Source of the DNA: Geosiphon pyriformis
Lineage: Eukaryota > Glomeromycota > Glomeromycetes > Archaeosporales > Geosiphonaceae
Direction of reading: 5' to 3'
Assembly (NCBI GenBank): GCA_016748015.1
Contig: JAAOMT010000741.1
Span: 824,943 to 888,942, forward strand
Length of the DNA stretch: 64,000 nucleotides
Part shown: piece by piece, positions 23,442 to 34,117 of the stretch
How positions within the stretch are numbered: position 1 is the stretch's first letter
How the letters are laid out: the number at the start of each line of letters is the position of its first letter
The notes under the pieces: model-generated
Databases searched by the model: none
Seen by the model: the letters and a program-made list of their open reading frames with translations, nothing else
What the model was told of the DNA's origin: nothing
Translations under genes and position numbers: made by a program

Positions 23442-23452
23442 AAAGAAGAAAA
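23442..23452 (+). other. Polypurine tract of gypsy copy 1
   Basis: aaagaagaaaa lies three bases upstream of the 3' LTR start tgttactcata, where the plus-strand primer of LTR retrotransposons is expected. Confidence 0.6.
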
Positions 23453-23455
23453 TAA

Positions 23456-24091
23456 TGTTACTCATAGGAAGTATATTAGCACATAAATTAGCCAATCAGA
23501 AGTAGCCATAGTAAATATGAAATTCCAGAATTCCTCTCAAGAAGAATTGTAAGATTCCAGGAATTTCAGGATTCTTGTACAAAGAATTGCCAGATTTCAG
23601 AATTGCAAAATTCCTCTCAAAAAGAATTATAGGATTCCAGGAATTCCAGGATTTTTAGTGTGAAGAATTAAAAAATTGAGAAATTTCAAGTATGTATATA
23701 TAGCAATAATGTTAGAAGTAGAAAAGACAGATCTCTCAGTTTAGATTTGATCTAAGGAATCTTTCAAACTTATAAATATCAATAAATAATTATTTTCTAT
23801 CTCAAATCCACTCTTCACTATCAACACTTCATGTTGATAGTAATTAATACTTAACCATACTAGAACAATAGCTTTTGATTACAGCTATTGACAGGATACT
23901 AACCATTATTGCCTTGGCTTATTTTTTATTTTTTATTTCCTTTATTTTATTTTTCTTTTCTTTGTTGTTATTACTAATTGATTAAAAGATTAAGCACTGA
24001 GATACAGATGTCATAGGGACTGGTAAAAAATCTGTGAAACAAGGGTAGAACATTCATAGACTTGAGAATAGCTTACCAGGAGAATTGCCAA
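23456..24091 (+). repeat. 3' LTR of gypsy copy 1, truncated
   Basis: It starts tgttactcatagg like the 5' LTR and matches it through the repeat block, TATA box and the phrase gcttaccaggag near 24071. It then stops about 210 bases short of the normal end. The next base begins an LTR in the opposite orientation. Some CpG or GC sites differ from the 5' LTR as expected for separate decay. Confidence 0.85.
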
Positions 24092-24972
24092 TATTACAGA
24101 TGATTATTTGGGGTCTTAAAGCAAATAACAAATCCATAACTTGATGCTTGATTGGTACTCTGTTGTAGATATCTAAAGGTTTTATTAATCTGAAGATTTG
24201 TTGTAAAGGCTTTTGTATAATAGACAAAGATTTAACAATTGTTTTCAGTAGCCTCCTGGAATCACAATTCTGTCAAATTTTTTTCTCAGCATGGTGGCTG
24301 GTAATTTTTCTGGTAAGCTATCCTTAAATCTATGAGTATTCTACCCTTGTTTCAAGGGTCTTTTACCAGTCACTATGATATCTGTATCTTAGCGCTTAAT
24401 TCTTAATCAATTTAATAAAATCACAGAAATAACAAAAGAAATAAAATAAAATAAAAGAAGATAAAGAAATAACAAAAGCAATTACAAATTAGTATTCTGT
24501 CAATAGCCATAATTAAGAGCTATTGTTCCAGTGTAGTTAAGTATCAATTACTATCAACATGAAGTGTTGATAGTGGGAGTGGATTTGAGATAGAGAATAA
24601 TTATTTATTGATATTTGTGGATGGAAAGGTTGCTTATATAAAATCTAAACTGAGAGGTTTGTCTTTTCTATTTCTAATACTACCACTATATATACATAAT
24701 TTGGGTTCTACGAGATTGCTCATATTCTCAAGTGATGTGCTATAATTTCTCAAGCAATGCTTATATTGTTGAGCAATGTGCCATATTTTCTTAACATTGC
24801 TCTATATTGCTGAGCAATGTGCCATGATTTTTGACATTGCTCCATATTGCTAAGCAATATGTCATGATTTCTGATATTGCTCCACATTGCTGAGCAATGT
24901 GCTCACTTGCTAACTACTACTCTCTTATTGGTCTACTATTTTTCTATATCTGTTTTCTTTTTATGAGTAACA
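24092..24972 (-). repeat. Gypsy LTR b, minus strand (3' LTR of a minus-strand element)
   Basis: Read on the minus strand it starts tgttactcataa (24972) and ends near ctgtaata (24092), where the canonical last CA is damaged. The R/U5 part matches the other LTRs, but the U3 repeat block at about 24715-24905 is different: units around ttgctgagcaatgtgccat instead of ggaattcc. It is followed on its inner side by the extra-ORF segment, so it is the 3' LTR of a minus-strand element. Confidence 0.8.
24715..24905. repeat. Tandem block of ttgctgagcaatgtgc-type units in LTR b
   Basis: Five or so irregular units with a gcaatgtg/cattgctc core recur every 30-45 bases. Pairs such as ttgctgagcaa are locally palindromic. 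The block occupies the U3 position held by ggaattcc units in the sister LTRs. Confidence 0.7.
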
Positions 24973-24974
24973 TT

Positions 24975-25650
24975 ATTTCTTACTTTTTTTATATTGAGCT
25001 CTGTCAAAATCTTCATTTTGAATTAATTCTAATACTTCTTTTTCAAGTATTGTTTGTTTGACTCTGTTTCTCATGTTTTCTATTTGTGTATTGTTCATTT
25101 TTCCCCATTGGTTAATAGTTATGGTTTTCATGTCCAAGTGTAACAATATTTCTGAATAATTCTGAAATATGTTGTGTATTCAGTACATTGTTTTAACATG
25201 TAGTTAAATTTGCTTTCTTTCCGATAAATTTTTTAATTTGCTGTATTATGTCTTGGTTGAATATTCTCTTGGATTTGTTAATATACAACTCCTAAATATT
25301 CAACTTTTGACCTAACTGGTAGTAGCAATATGATATTAAAAGTCATTCCGTCCATTGCTTCAAATTTTCTTTTGTAAGCTTTTTTGTTGGTACCATAATA
25401 GATATTTTCTCAAAAGTGTTTTTCACTTTTTTTATTAAGTTATCTGTTCAGTTTTTATCATTCTTTGGTGGCCACTGATAAGATATATTCTTTGTCTTTT
25501 TTTGGGTGTTTTGATAACAAATTATTTGGTTGTTAATAACAATTTCCATGTTTAACTGTTGTTGACTTAAGACCTGAAACAATTGTTAAGCTATAGTGTG
25601 AATATGATCTGGTATTTCTATTTTTCTTGGTTGTTTTTGTTGTTGTTACA
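24975..25650 (-). pseudogene. Extra ORF of the minus-strand gypsy element, broken
   Basis: This is the counterpart of the unit at 22784-23440. On the minus strand it reads phrases such as IVINNQIICYQNT, LNI-stop-ELYINKSKRIF, and ILLN/TINQWGK-type sequence near the LTR, in the same order as copy 1. Sequence divergence is large, yet Gln- and Asn-rich positions and the LYxxKxKxxF phrase are kept. Stops are frequent. No known domain. It is separated from pol by LTR c. Confidence 0.5.
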
Positions 25651-25667
25651 GGTGACAATTTCTGGTG

Positions 25668-26522
25668 TTGAATTAAATACAAACTCATAACTTGGTGTTC
25701 AAAGCTATTCTCATTGTTAATGATCTGAAAGTTTGATATCTGAAGGTTTTGTATCTGAAGGGTTTGGTTGAGTTCTTTGTATAATGGACAGAGATTTAAT
25801 GGTGATAGTTTTATCTGTAGCTTCTCAAAACTGCAGTTTCATCAATTTCTTTCTCAGCTTGATGGCCAGTATTCTTCCTGGTAAGCTATTCTTAATCGAG
25901 TGTTCTACCCTTATTTCTGAGTTTTTTACCAGTCATGTTTATCCTGATGTCAGTGCCCCATGTGTTAATCCTCAATAGAGTTAGTAAACAACAATAAAAT
26001 CAAAGCAAGAAAATAAAGAAAAAAACATAAAATAAGGAAAGAAAAGAAATAAGCCAAGACAATTTGCAAGTTAGTATTCCGTCAATAGCCATAATCAAGA
26101 GCTATTGTTCCAGTGTGGTTAAGTATCAATTACTATCAACATGAAGTGTTGATAGTAGAAATGAGTTTGAGATAACAAATAGTTATTTATTTAGATAATT
26201 GTGCTTTTGAAAAGTTGCTTAGATTAAATCTAAACTAAGAGGTCTGTCTTTTCAGCTTCTAATTTTGCTGCTATATATACATAATTGAGATTCCTTAATT
26301 TCTCAATTTTTCACAACAGGAATCCTGGAATTCCTGGAATCCTGCAATTCCTTTGAGAGGAATCCTGGAATTCTGGAATTCTGCGATTCCTCATCAGGGA
26401 ATCCTGAAATTCCTGGAATCCTGCAATTCCTGAGAGGAATCCTGGAATTCCACATTTACTACGCCTACTTCTGATTGGCTAATCATCATGCTAATATATT
26501 TCCTATATTTCTATGAGTAACA
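25668..26522 (-). repeat. Gypsy LTR c, minus strand, lying between pol and the extra ORF
   Basis: Read on the minus strand it begins at 26522 (tgttactcata) and runs to about 25668, missing roughly the last 30 bases. It has the ggaattcc-type U3 block at about 26318-26452. No polypurine tract precedes it on the inner side, so it is not obviously the natural 3' LTR of the upstream pol. It is more likely a solo LTR inserted in the element or the seam of a chimeric element. Confidence 0.75.
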
Positions 26523-26619
26523 TCGTGTGTACTGTGTTTTTATATATTTTTTTGGTTGTTTAATTTGATGTGTTTGGTTTGATAATCATGATTGGTTTCA
26601 GATCTCATGAAATCTTTTC

Positions 26620-27770
26620 TGGTTAAACTAGTATTCTTTGTACTTCCAGTTGTGAAATGTTATTAGTAGATAATGATGCTATCTGGTGATATGGTTTCAG
26701 TCAATCTCCATGTGCTGCTTTGGCTAAAATTTTGTTGTCCTATCTTAATTTATAAGCTTCATTTCCTAGAATTTCTTCTATGTGAAATAGTTCATCCCAT
26801 TTGGAATCAAATTTTTCACTCTATTGTTTTTCCGCTTTGGTATAATGTAATAGTACTTTGTTTTCAATCTTGAATTCAACTGGTTTATTTGGTAGTTGGT
26901 TATTGTGTCATTTTTTTTGTTTTTTTTATGACTTTTAGATGTTATTAACTGCTTTTCGTCGTCTGTTTTCTAGTGTTTCTATTAAGTCATATGTTCTTTT
27001 CAACAATGTTTCTTGGAAATTATTTTCTGTTATTAGTTCAGTTGGATATGTATTGACCTCTATTTCAACTGGTAATGTTGCTGTTCTACCATATACCAAT
27101 TCAAATGGTGTTGTTTATGTGGTATCTTGCTTTATTGTCCAATAAACAAATAATACTGATGGTATAAACAAATCTCATTTGTCCTGGTTTTTTTGACTAA
27201 TCTTGACAATTGCTTCACACAGTGTTCTATTGAATCTTTCAACTAATCCATTGGTTTGTGGATGGTATGGTAATAACAATGGTCTTTTAATTCCAAATCT
27301 TTGACTTAGTTCTGTCAATGTTCTGTTCACAAAGTGGGTTCCTTAATCTGATAGTAGTTCTTTTGAACATCTATGTCAACAGATCAAATTTTGATGGATG
27401 AATTTGGCAATGGATTCTGCATCTGCTCTTTGAATGACTTTTGCTTCTAGTCATTTAGTAAGATAGTCCATGGCTACTGCAATATATCTGTTGCCTCTGC
27501 TGGTAATTGTTAATAATCTTACTAAGTCAATCCCAATTCGATTGAATGGTTGTCCTATTTTGATTGGTCTCAATGGTTTACTGGGTTTTGTTCCTTCTCT
27601 TCTCTGATAAGCATCACAATTTTGAATATATTGGATGATGTCTGGATACATTGATGGCCAATAGTATTTTTTTCTAGTTCTTTCTATGGTTGCTTCTTTA
27701 TGAAAATGTCCTGCTGTTGAATCTAAGTGTATGTTGAACAATATTGTCTCTTTTTTTGGTTTTGTAATTA
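26620..27770 (-). pseudogene. Integrase of gypsy copy 2, broken
   Basis: The open part 27451-27741 has the zinc module (LDSTAGHFHKEA, NCDAYQRREG) and GIDLVRLL with the first catalytic Asp. The remaining DDE core lies downstream with stops: LLSD before a TAA, and YHPQTNGLVERFNRTLCEA near 27220-27280. One zinc-binding Cys is Tyr (CDAY for CDAC), a G to A type change. The C-terminal part continues to about 26620. Confidence 0.85.
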
Positions 27771-27999
27771 CTTTTGTTGGCTGGTCCAGAGTTCTTCTGT
27801 TTTTCTGGTAAAGTATATTTTGATGATTGATAAAATATTTGATTGTTGTTTTATGTTGTTTTGTTTCTTTTGAGATAATTTTTTCTTGAACAATTGGGTA
27901 TTTATATAATGTTAAAGTTGTTGATATTTTTGTATATTTATCTTTTGTTATATTTTTGGGTTGAAATGTTTTTAGATTTGTCTCATTTGTGACAAACCA

Positions 28000-29200
28000 T
28001 CAGCATTTCTATTGTTTTTTTCTTTTTTATAATGTATTGTATAATTGAATGGTGACAGTTCTATTTTTTATCTGGCATGGTAGTTATCTCCAAATTTTTG
28101 CTTCTGAATTGAAGTCAATCCTTTGTAATCCATATATATTTCAAACTTTTGGCTCAAGTATTTTTTTTATTTCATAACTGTCTAATATATTGCTAAGTGT
28201 TCTAATGCTGGTGTTCCATAGTTCTTTTCAGCTGGATTTAAGCTTCTACTGGCATAAACTACTAGATGTTTTTTTCTATCTGGTTTTTTCTGTAATAGTA
28301 TTGCTCTCAATGCTTGACTTGATGCATTAGTAGTAATGATGAATGACTTGCTATGATCTGGATAGATCAATACTGGAGCTTGAATAAGCTTTTTTCTTGA
28401 AATATTAAAAGATTTTTGCTGGGTTTCTGTCTATTCATACTTGATGTTTTTCATTTGAAGCTGGTGCAATGGTTGAGCTATTTTGGAAAAGTCTTTGATA
28501 AAGTGGCAGTAGTATCCAGCAAATCCTAAAAATGCTTTCAATTCTGTGAGATTATTTGGTACTGGAAAGTTTTTAACAGTCTCTATTTTATCTGGATCTG
28601 TTTTGATATTGTCTTTGTTCACAACATGTCCCAAAATTTGAGTTCAGTTTTTTCAAAAAAGCATTTAGTGGTATTTAGCTTTAATTCCACTCTTCTTAAC
28701 CTTTCAAATACTTGTTAAAGATAATGTAGATGATCATCGAATGTTTTGGAAAACACATTGATGTCATCTAAGTAAATAACTACTAATTTTTACAGTAGTT
28801 TAGTATAGACAATTTCTATAAGCCATTGGAATGTTGCTGGAGCATTAAGCCAAATAGCATGATTTCAAACTCAAAATTTCCCTTTTTAATGGTAAATGCT
28901 GTTTTTTCTTTGTTGGCTGGATGTATGGCTACTTGCCAGTAACTACTATTTAAGTCCAGTGTTGAAAACTATTTATTTACTCCAAAAGCATCGAATAGTT
29001 CTTGGATCTTTGAAGTTGAATAACTATCACTTTTAGTTACTCTATTCAGTTTTTAATAGTCCACACAAAAACAGATCTTTCTATTTTTCTTTCAGACTAG
29101 TACTACTGGTAATAATCATGGGCTTATTAATGGCTGAATTAACCCATTGTCAAGCATTCAATTAATTTCTTGACAAATGATTTCATGGCTGGCTGGTAGT
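28000..29200 (-). pseudogene. Reverse transcriptase and RNase H of gypsy copy 2, broken
   Basis: The RT catalytic box near 28752-28785 reads VVIYLDDINVFS and is intact, unlike copy 1. The connection region (FLGFAGYYCHFIKDFSK) is open at 28431-28634. RNase H follows at 28182-28370 with IITTNASSQALRAILL, where the first catalytic Asp (usually TDAS) is Asn. Stops in place of Gln and Trp break the frame between these pieces. Confidence 0.88.
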
Positions 29201-29406
29201 ACTCTATATGCTCTTTGTTTTATTGACATTACATCTCCAGTCTTGATTTGGTGCTGAATTATGTTGGTGCAGCCAAATTCATTTTTATTAGCAAAGATGT
29301 TATTGAAATTGTTGAGTAATATCTTAAGTTGCATTCATTGAAGTGGATTTAGATTTCCTATGTTCATCTGTTCCAATTGTTCTGATTGGAGCAGATAACA
29401 TTCACT

Positions 29407-30192
29407 TCATCTATAGATGGTTTGTGATGTAATGTCCATATATCTGCAAAACTGTGGAAAATCTGGAATGTGGTTTGGTGGTTGATTCTTAACTTTAGTG
29501 GTTAAATATCTAATGATGGTTCTTTTTGATATTTCAATGACATTTTCCATTGTGTTATAGATGAAAATTTTGATATTTTTGGGGTTTTTGGCTGATATGT
29601 AAAGATTAATGAGTCTAATCTTTCCTGATTCACAAATGGTGGCTTCCACTTTAAACAACTGAGCTTGATTCTTTACTTCTCTTTTTATGGTTAACATATA
29701 CTGGTCATATAATGGAATGGAAATTAATTGATGGGTTGAGATAATTTCTCCTTTGTCAATAACTTCTTCCTCTGCCATATTAACTGATACATCTATTCTA
29801 CTTGTTGATTCGAATCCCTGTATTCTTCTAGCTGTGATCCCTAGTTCTTTTCTGTTTTCTACTGAGACTAATTGAGCTACTTTTACCAAAGATAAGAATA
29901 TTGCCTGTGCTATCTTTTCATTTGGATCTATGATATATGCTTTTTCTGAGTCATTTTGTAGCATAGCAATGATATTTTTTATGTATCTTGCATCAATTAT
30001 TTTTTTTCTGATGTTGATTCCTTTTTTGGCTAAGCTATTCCTAAATGCTAGTTGAATCATTGTTGTTGCTAGAATTTTCAATACTATTTTCAGATCAATA
30101 CAAATACATGAATATGGTTCCAATTTGATGGGATTTTTCTCTTGATATTTCAGATCAAACTCTGCATCAGTATCATGCGTGCGTTTAGGCAT
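29407..30192 (-). pseudogene. dUTPase-like domain plus linker, gypsy copy 2
   Basis: An uninterrupted 261-codon reading frame starting MPKRTHDTDAEFDL. Trimeric dUTPase motifs: TDAEFDL (1), AFRNSLAKKGI (2), KIIDARYIKNI (3, with Asp), DPNEKIAQAIF (4) and RRIQGFESTSRI (5). About 100 residues of linker follow (QLFKVEATICESGKIRL, LYISAKNPKNIKIF), leading towards the RT. dUTPase subunits are about 140-150 residues, matching residues 1-140 here. Motif 2 has Asn where Ser/Gly is usual and motif 5 has Ser for Gly, so activity of this copy is doubtful. Best-preserved evidence for a dUTPase in this family. Confidence 0.75.
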
Positions 30193-30216
30193 AATATTTT
30201 TATTATTATTGCTGAA

Positions 30217-31085
30217 CTATTTTAGTTCTTGTTTCTTGGTGAGATCAAGGAGTGCAATATATGCTTCAGGGTTTGAATCAGAGTCTAAATTGTTGTTATT
30301 TTCATTGCCATATTGAGCAGAGCTGGAACCATTGTTTTTGTCATTATTGTTGTCGAAGTTTGAATTGGGATTGAAAGTTGATCCTGACTCTGATGCATAG
30401 CTGCTGATTGGTTTTTTTTTCTTTGGGATTGTGTAGATCATACATGGTGGTAGATTGTAAATGAGATCACACTCATTACAATATTGGAAGTCACAAGGAA
30501 TTAAGCAGTGTTGACATAGTCGAATATTCAATTGTTTTAGGCAGTGCTTCTGCTCTTCTCTAGTGGGTGCTAATTCTTGGTAGTGTTTATGAAATTATTT
30601 CAAGTCTAAAAGATTTATGATTGGTTCTGAGTTTCAGTCAAGTTCTATGGGTTCTGAGGAGTTGTTTTTAATTTTTCTGATTTTTTCAGATAATGCTCCT
30701 TTTATCTTGGCTATTGCTATTCTCTATATTTTGTTGTCATCGTGTAGACAATTGTCTAATTGCTATATAGCTCTTCTCCAGGTGGCTTCAATTGGTGTTC
30801 CTTTCTTGACCCAATCACTGATGAGAATTGTGTACTTGCACAAAGTGTTACACGTTTCTCCTCAACTAGAAATGTTGTTTCACAATTCATTATCAAGTAA
30901 GATTTCTCTACAAACTAGGCAAGGTTTTTTGTCCCATTTTCCTTGCCATTTTGGTCATTCAAAGCATTCTATAATGCATGCATGGTAGTAAAATTTGGTT
31001 GCCATTTGGTATTTTTTATCATTGCTACAGCATGCACCTATTGACAACAATTTCTTACTGCAATCAATGCATATCAGCTTTGGTC
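30217..31085 (-). pseudogene. Cys-rich, probably zinc-binding block of gypsy copy 2
   Basis: From 31080 downwards the minus strand reads CIDCSKKLL, GACCSND, ACIIEC, PCLVCREILL and TCNTLCKYTILISDW. After a Lys/Glu-rich stretch comes LCQHCLIPCDFQYCNECD (open frame 30217-30531), then a Ser/Asn/Asp-rich linker. At least four CxxC-type pairs suggest two or three zinc modules. Two TGA and several TAG/TAA stops interrupt the first half. It lies between protease and dUTPase as in copy 1, so the block is a regular part of this polyprotein. Confidence 0.65.
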
Positions 31086-31559
31086 AACAATAACTTGATC
31101 ATTGTAGTGGTATATATGTGTAAAAAGTGTAAATGGCAGTTAGTAATGACTCTTCCTCTTTCACTTTTCCTTTCCCTTTCTTTCTCTCATCTTATTCCCA
31201 AGTTATCAGTTCTTTTGAATTGTAGTTGGTTTCTCAGAGTTAGTTGGTGTTCCAAATAAATTTTTTCTTCTGCTTTCCTTTGTTGTTGTTGTCTCAGAAG
31301 AGTATTGGTGGCAACTCATTGTGGTCTTTATTGGCCCAGGACACTTGATAGGCTTCCCAAGTAGGTTTCTTTTATTCTTTCTCAAATTCAATAAGAGGTG
31401 TTGGCATGTTGGAGGTTTTGAAATGGCCACATGTGGTTGGTACTTGTGTGTGTTGACTGTTCTGGCTGAGTTGGAGTTCCTGTATTGTCCAGTCTAGTAT
31501 GGCATTGGTTTTAGATAATCAGTTATTTCCTACCAATGCTTGATATTGAGTTGTTTCTA

Positions 31560-32060
31560 TTACTAGGACTTTGATGAGAATGATGACGCCATTGACTTCA
31601 AAAGAAAAGTCATCAATTTTACCAATAGGAGTTTTAGTTGTCCCATCAGTGGTGATTACATAAGTGCTAGCAGCACAATCAACTCAGTGACTTAATTGGT
31701 CCATGAGTTGTTGTGTAATGATGCTGTCAGCTGATCCACTGTCTAGTATCAGCTTAATAGCATGACCATCAATCTTTACATCAGTGTACATGACTGTAAT
31801 CAGTTTGGTGTCAAGAGTGGCTCCACTGAATAATGGGACTGTTGTGGTTTCCTCAAATTTAAAAGGAAAAATAGCTGCTAAAGATTTGTCATGGGAGATG
31901 GTTGCTGGTAGAATATTGCTAGTAAGTGACTGTTTCTGGCTGGATTCCAGGTTGTTGGATGTGGCGTCTTCTGGGATAACCAGGAAACTTAAATAGTATT
32001 GGGAATTTGGACTTTGGGCATACTCAGTGCCCAAATTGTATTGTCAAAATCCCAATTGTT
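31560..32060 (-). pseudogene. Retropepsin-type protease of gypsy copy 2
   Basis: The open frame 31684-32034 includes AIKLILDSGSADSIITQQLM. The catalytic D-S-G is intact. A stop follows at the end of the open piece, after which the C-terminal part (VGNN-type segment near 31530) continues. The upstream neighbour is the gag end and the downstream neighbour the Cys-rich block. Copy 1 has lost the catalytic Asp at this place. Confidence 0.82.
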
Positions 32061-32379
32061 GCATTGAAGAACTAGGGATTGGTTAATAGACTATCATTGA
32101 CAATCTCCAGTTTTGTTGTGTCAGTCTTGGCTTTTGTGTTCCATTTCGAGGTAAGTTCTGTGACAGTGTTTGAATTGGTTAAGGCTGATAAATTACCTAA
32201 GACTGTGACTGATAAATAGGTTGAGACTGCAGTTGATAAATAACGGAGTTTGTTGGCTGATAAGTTGGTGGTTAATAGATTGGCTGTTGTGTCATAGATA
32301 GGTAGTTCGGTTGATATAGTGCTAAGTTGGGTTGATAGTTCGGAGCTTGAAACCAGCAATCGAAGTTTCAATATTGATT

Positions 32380-34073
32380 TCCTGATCATGGGTCATTATT
32401 ATAAAATTGGTAGTCAGCTCTAATGTGGTTTTGTTTACCACAGTTATGGCAGACATGCATTTCTTATTGTCACAGCTGATTTGACAATGGATGCAATTGA
32501 TTTTTGAAATGATTTGTGTTTCCTAAATTATTGCACCATTGTAGTGGTTGTTAAATTGCATAATTGTCAGCTAAGTATCCTTTCAATTTCTGATTAATTG
32601 ATTCACTGAATTGTTTCAATTTGGAATCCAAGTTAGATAAACCATTTATGACTAGATTAATGGCTTGGGCATAGTTTGCTTCAAGTTCTGCCAATTCAAA
32701 ATCTCTCGCATTAGTGACTGCATTTTGGAGAGTTTGTGGATACATTGGACATATGCATTGAAGAAGGCTACTGCACAGTCTATGGATAAACTGGTTTAGG
32801 ATCTGTGGCACTGTAAAATAATCAGCCTGAATTGCTTAAATTTGGCACAAGTTCCTGTGGAAGCATCCCAAGTAAGTGCTAACTGTTTTAGTTTTTTCTT
32901 GTTTAATTGTAGTAAAAGTGTTGGCCAGGCAATTAATGCTGTTATTATTACTGAAATATCCCAAGAATACAGTTTTAAATTCCTGGAATGTTTGAGGTTT
33001 AATGGCTAGACTCTAATACCACAAGTTGGTAGTATCCTGTAAAAAATAGGAAATTGCTTGAAGGGTTCTGTTATCATTCTACCCATTGACTGCAATAGCT
33101 TTTTTCACATCATTAAACTATACTTGGACATCATCTTCTTTGCTAGTAAATTTTTCTATTTTAGTGATTGGAACATAAGCCATTAGTTGTTGTTGTGGTT
33201 GCTGCTAGATTTGTTGTTGGAGTAGCAGTTGTGACTGTTGTTGCTGTTCGGCAATTGGTGGAGCTGGTGGTGGATTGATCACAATTACTGGAGGTAAGTA
33301 TTGGTTAATTATGTCAGAGTTTTGATTGTTTTGATTTTTCAGAGTTTGATTAACTGGAGTTTTAATTTTTGAATTTTCTAGGATTGGGTTTTGCTTATTA
33401 ACTTCCTGATCGCTACTTTTTTCTTCCTCAGAGTTGATTATTTCTCTAGGATTAATGGCTTCAAAATCTGGTTGTGGTGGTGGTAATTGAATTTCTGATG
33501 GCATTGGGGATCATAATTTAAATCCCTCGAAAAAATTGCTGTATGTTCTTAATAACTTTGCTTTCTTTTGTTTACTTTAGAATGAGATTTTGTTTAGCGG
33601 TGTTGTCATGTTTGTTGTAGTACTTATTATATTGATAGTGCTTCTGGGTGTATAGTAATATGATGGATTAGCAGGTGAATCAAATCTTTGTTTCTTCCAA
33701 GTGGGTAGTTGGATTTGCTTTGAGATTTCTGCTGGTGTTTGTAGCCTTCTTTTTTTTTATCAGCAAACATAATAGGAAATCTTTGTTTGGTGTATTTTTC
33801 AATTTCCCTGTTTATTTTTTTAATTAAGAGTGCAAATAGATAGTTTTGTGAAAGAGTGGTGCTTTAGAGCAATTCACTGAAGAAGTTGTTGAAGACGGAT
33901 TTTGGATTTTCTTGGCCTCCTAAATGGTATACAATTCTCTCGTTGACGTAGCAATTGAAAGCTGATTCTGTTGGCCAACTATTATTTGTTAATCCGAAAT
34001 GAGTATGATAGTATTGGAATAAAAATTTTGCAAATCTCAAGTGGTTTGTTCTTATTTTTTCAGATTCTGCCAC
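32380..34073 (-). pseudogene. Gag of gypsy copy 2, broken
   Basis: It starts MAESEKIRTNHLRF at 34073, the equivalent of the copy 1 start. Pieces include the Pro/Gln-rich region (33205-33504) and a capsid-like part (32551-32811, FIHRLCSSLL). The zinc knuckle near 32400-32460 reads CHNCGKQNHIRADY: the His is kept but the last Cys is Tyr, the opposite of copy 1. Stops are frequent between these pieces. Confidence 0.8.
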
Positions 34074-34117
34074 TGTTTGGATAGAGTTGTTGGTGCTGGT
34101 TCTCTGTAAAATTATAT

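Larger units (their letters stand above)
13368..24091 (+). mobile_element. Ty3/gypsy LTR retrotransposon, copy 1 (broken)
   Basis: The order is 5' LTR, primer site, gag, protease, Cys-rich block, dUTPase-like domain (interrupted by a 0.9-kb insert), RT, RNase H, integrase, an extra ORF, polypurine tract, and a truncated 3' LTR. Protease-RT-RNase H-integrase order and the integrase sequence make it Ty3/gypsy. Many stops are TAG/TGA/TAA in place of Trp, Gln and Arg codons. The first 600 bases of internal sequence (14281-14880) contain no CpG at all, a mark of methylation-driven decay. The element sits inside a LINE. The right-hand target duplication cannot be tested because the 3' LTR is cut at 24091. 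Confidence 0.92.

Noticed and set aside
24715-24905. CRISPR-like array
   Set aside because: Units are irregular, spacers are not uniform, and the block sits in the U3 part of an LTR in a eukaryotic genome.
29805-29825. tRNA T-arm-like gattcgaatccctg
   Set aside because: It is part of the dUTPase motif 5 coding segment on the minus strand, and no cloverleaf can be formed around it.
14280-34073. Alternative genetic code with TAG/TGA read as Trp or Gln
   Set aside because: Stops occur at different places in different copies and together with missense changes of the same type, while the intact host genes use normal stops. Decay explains it.
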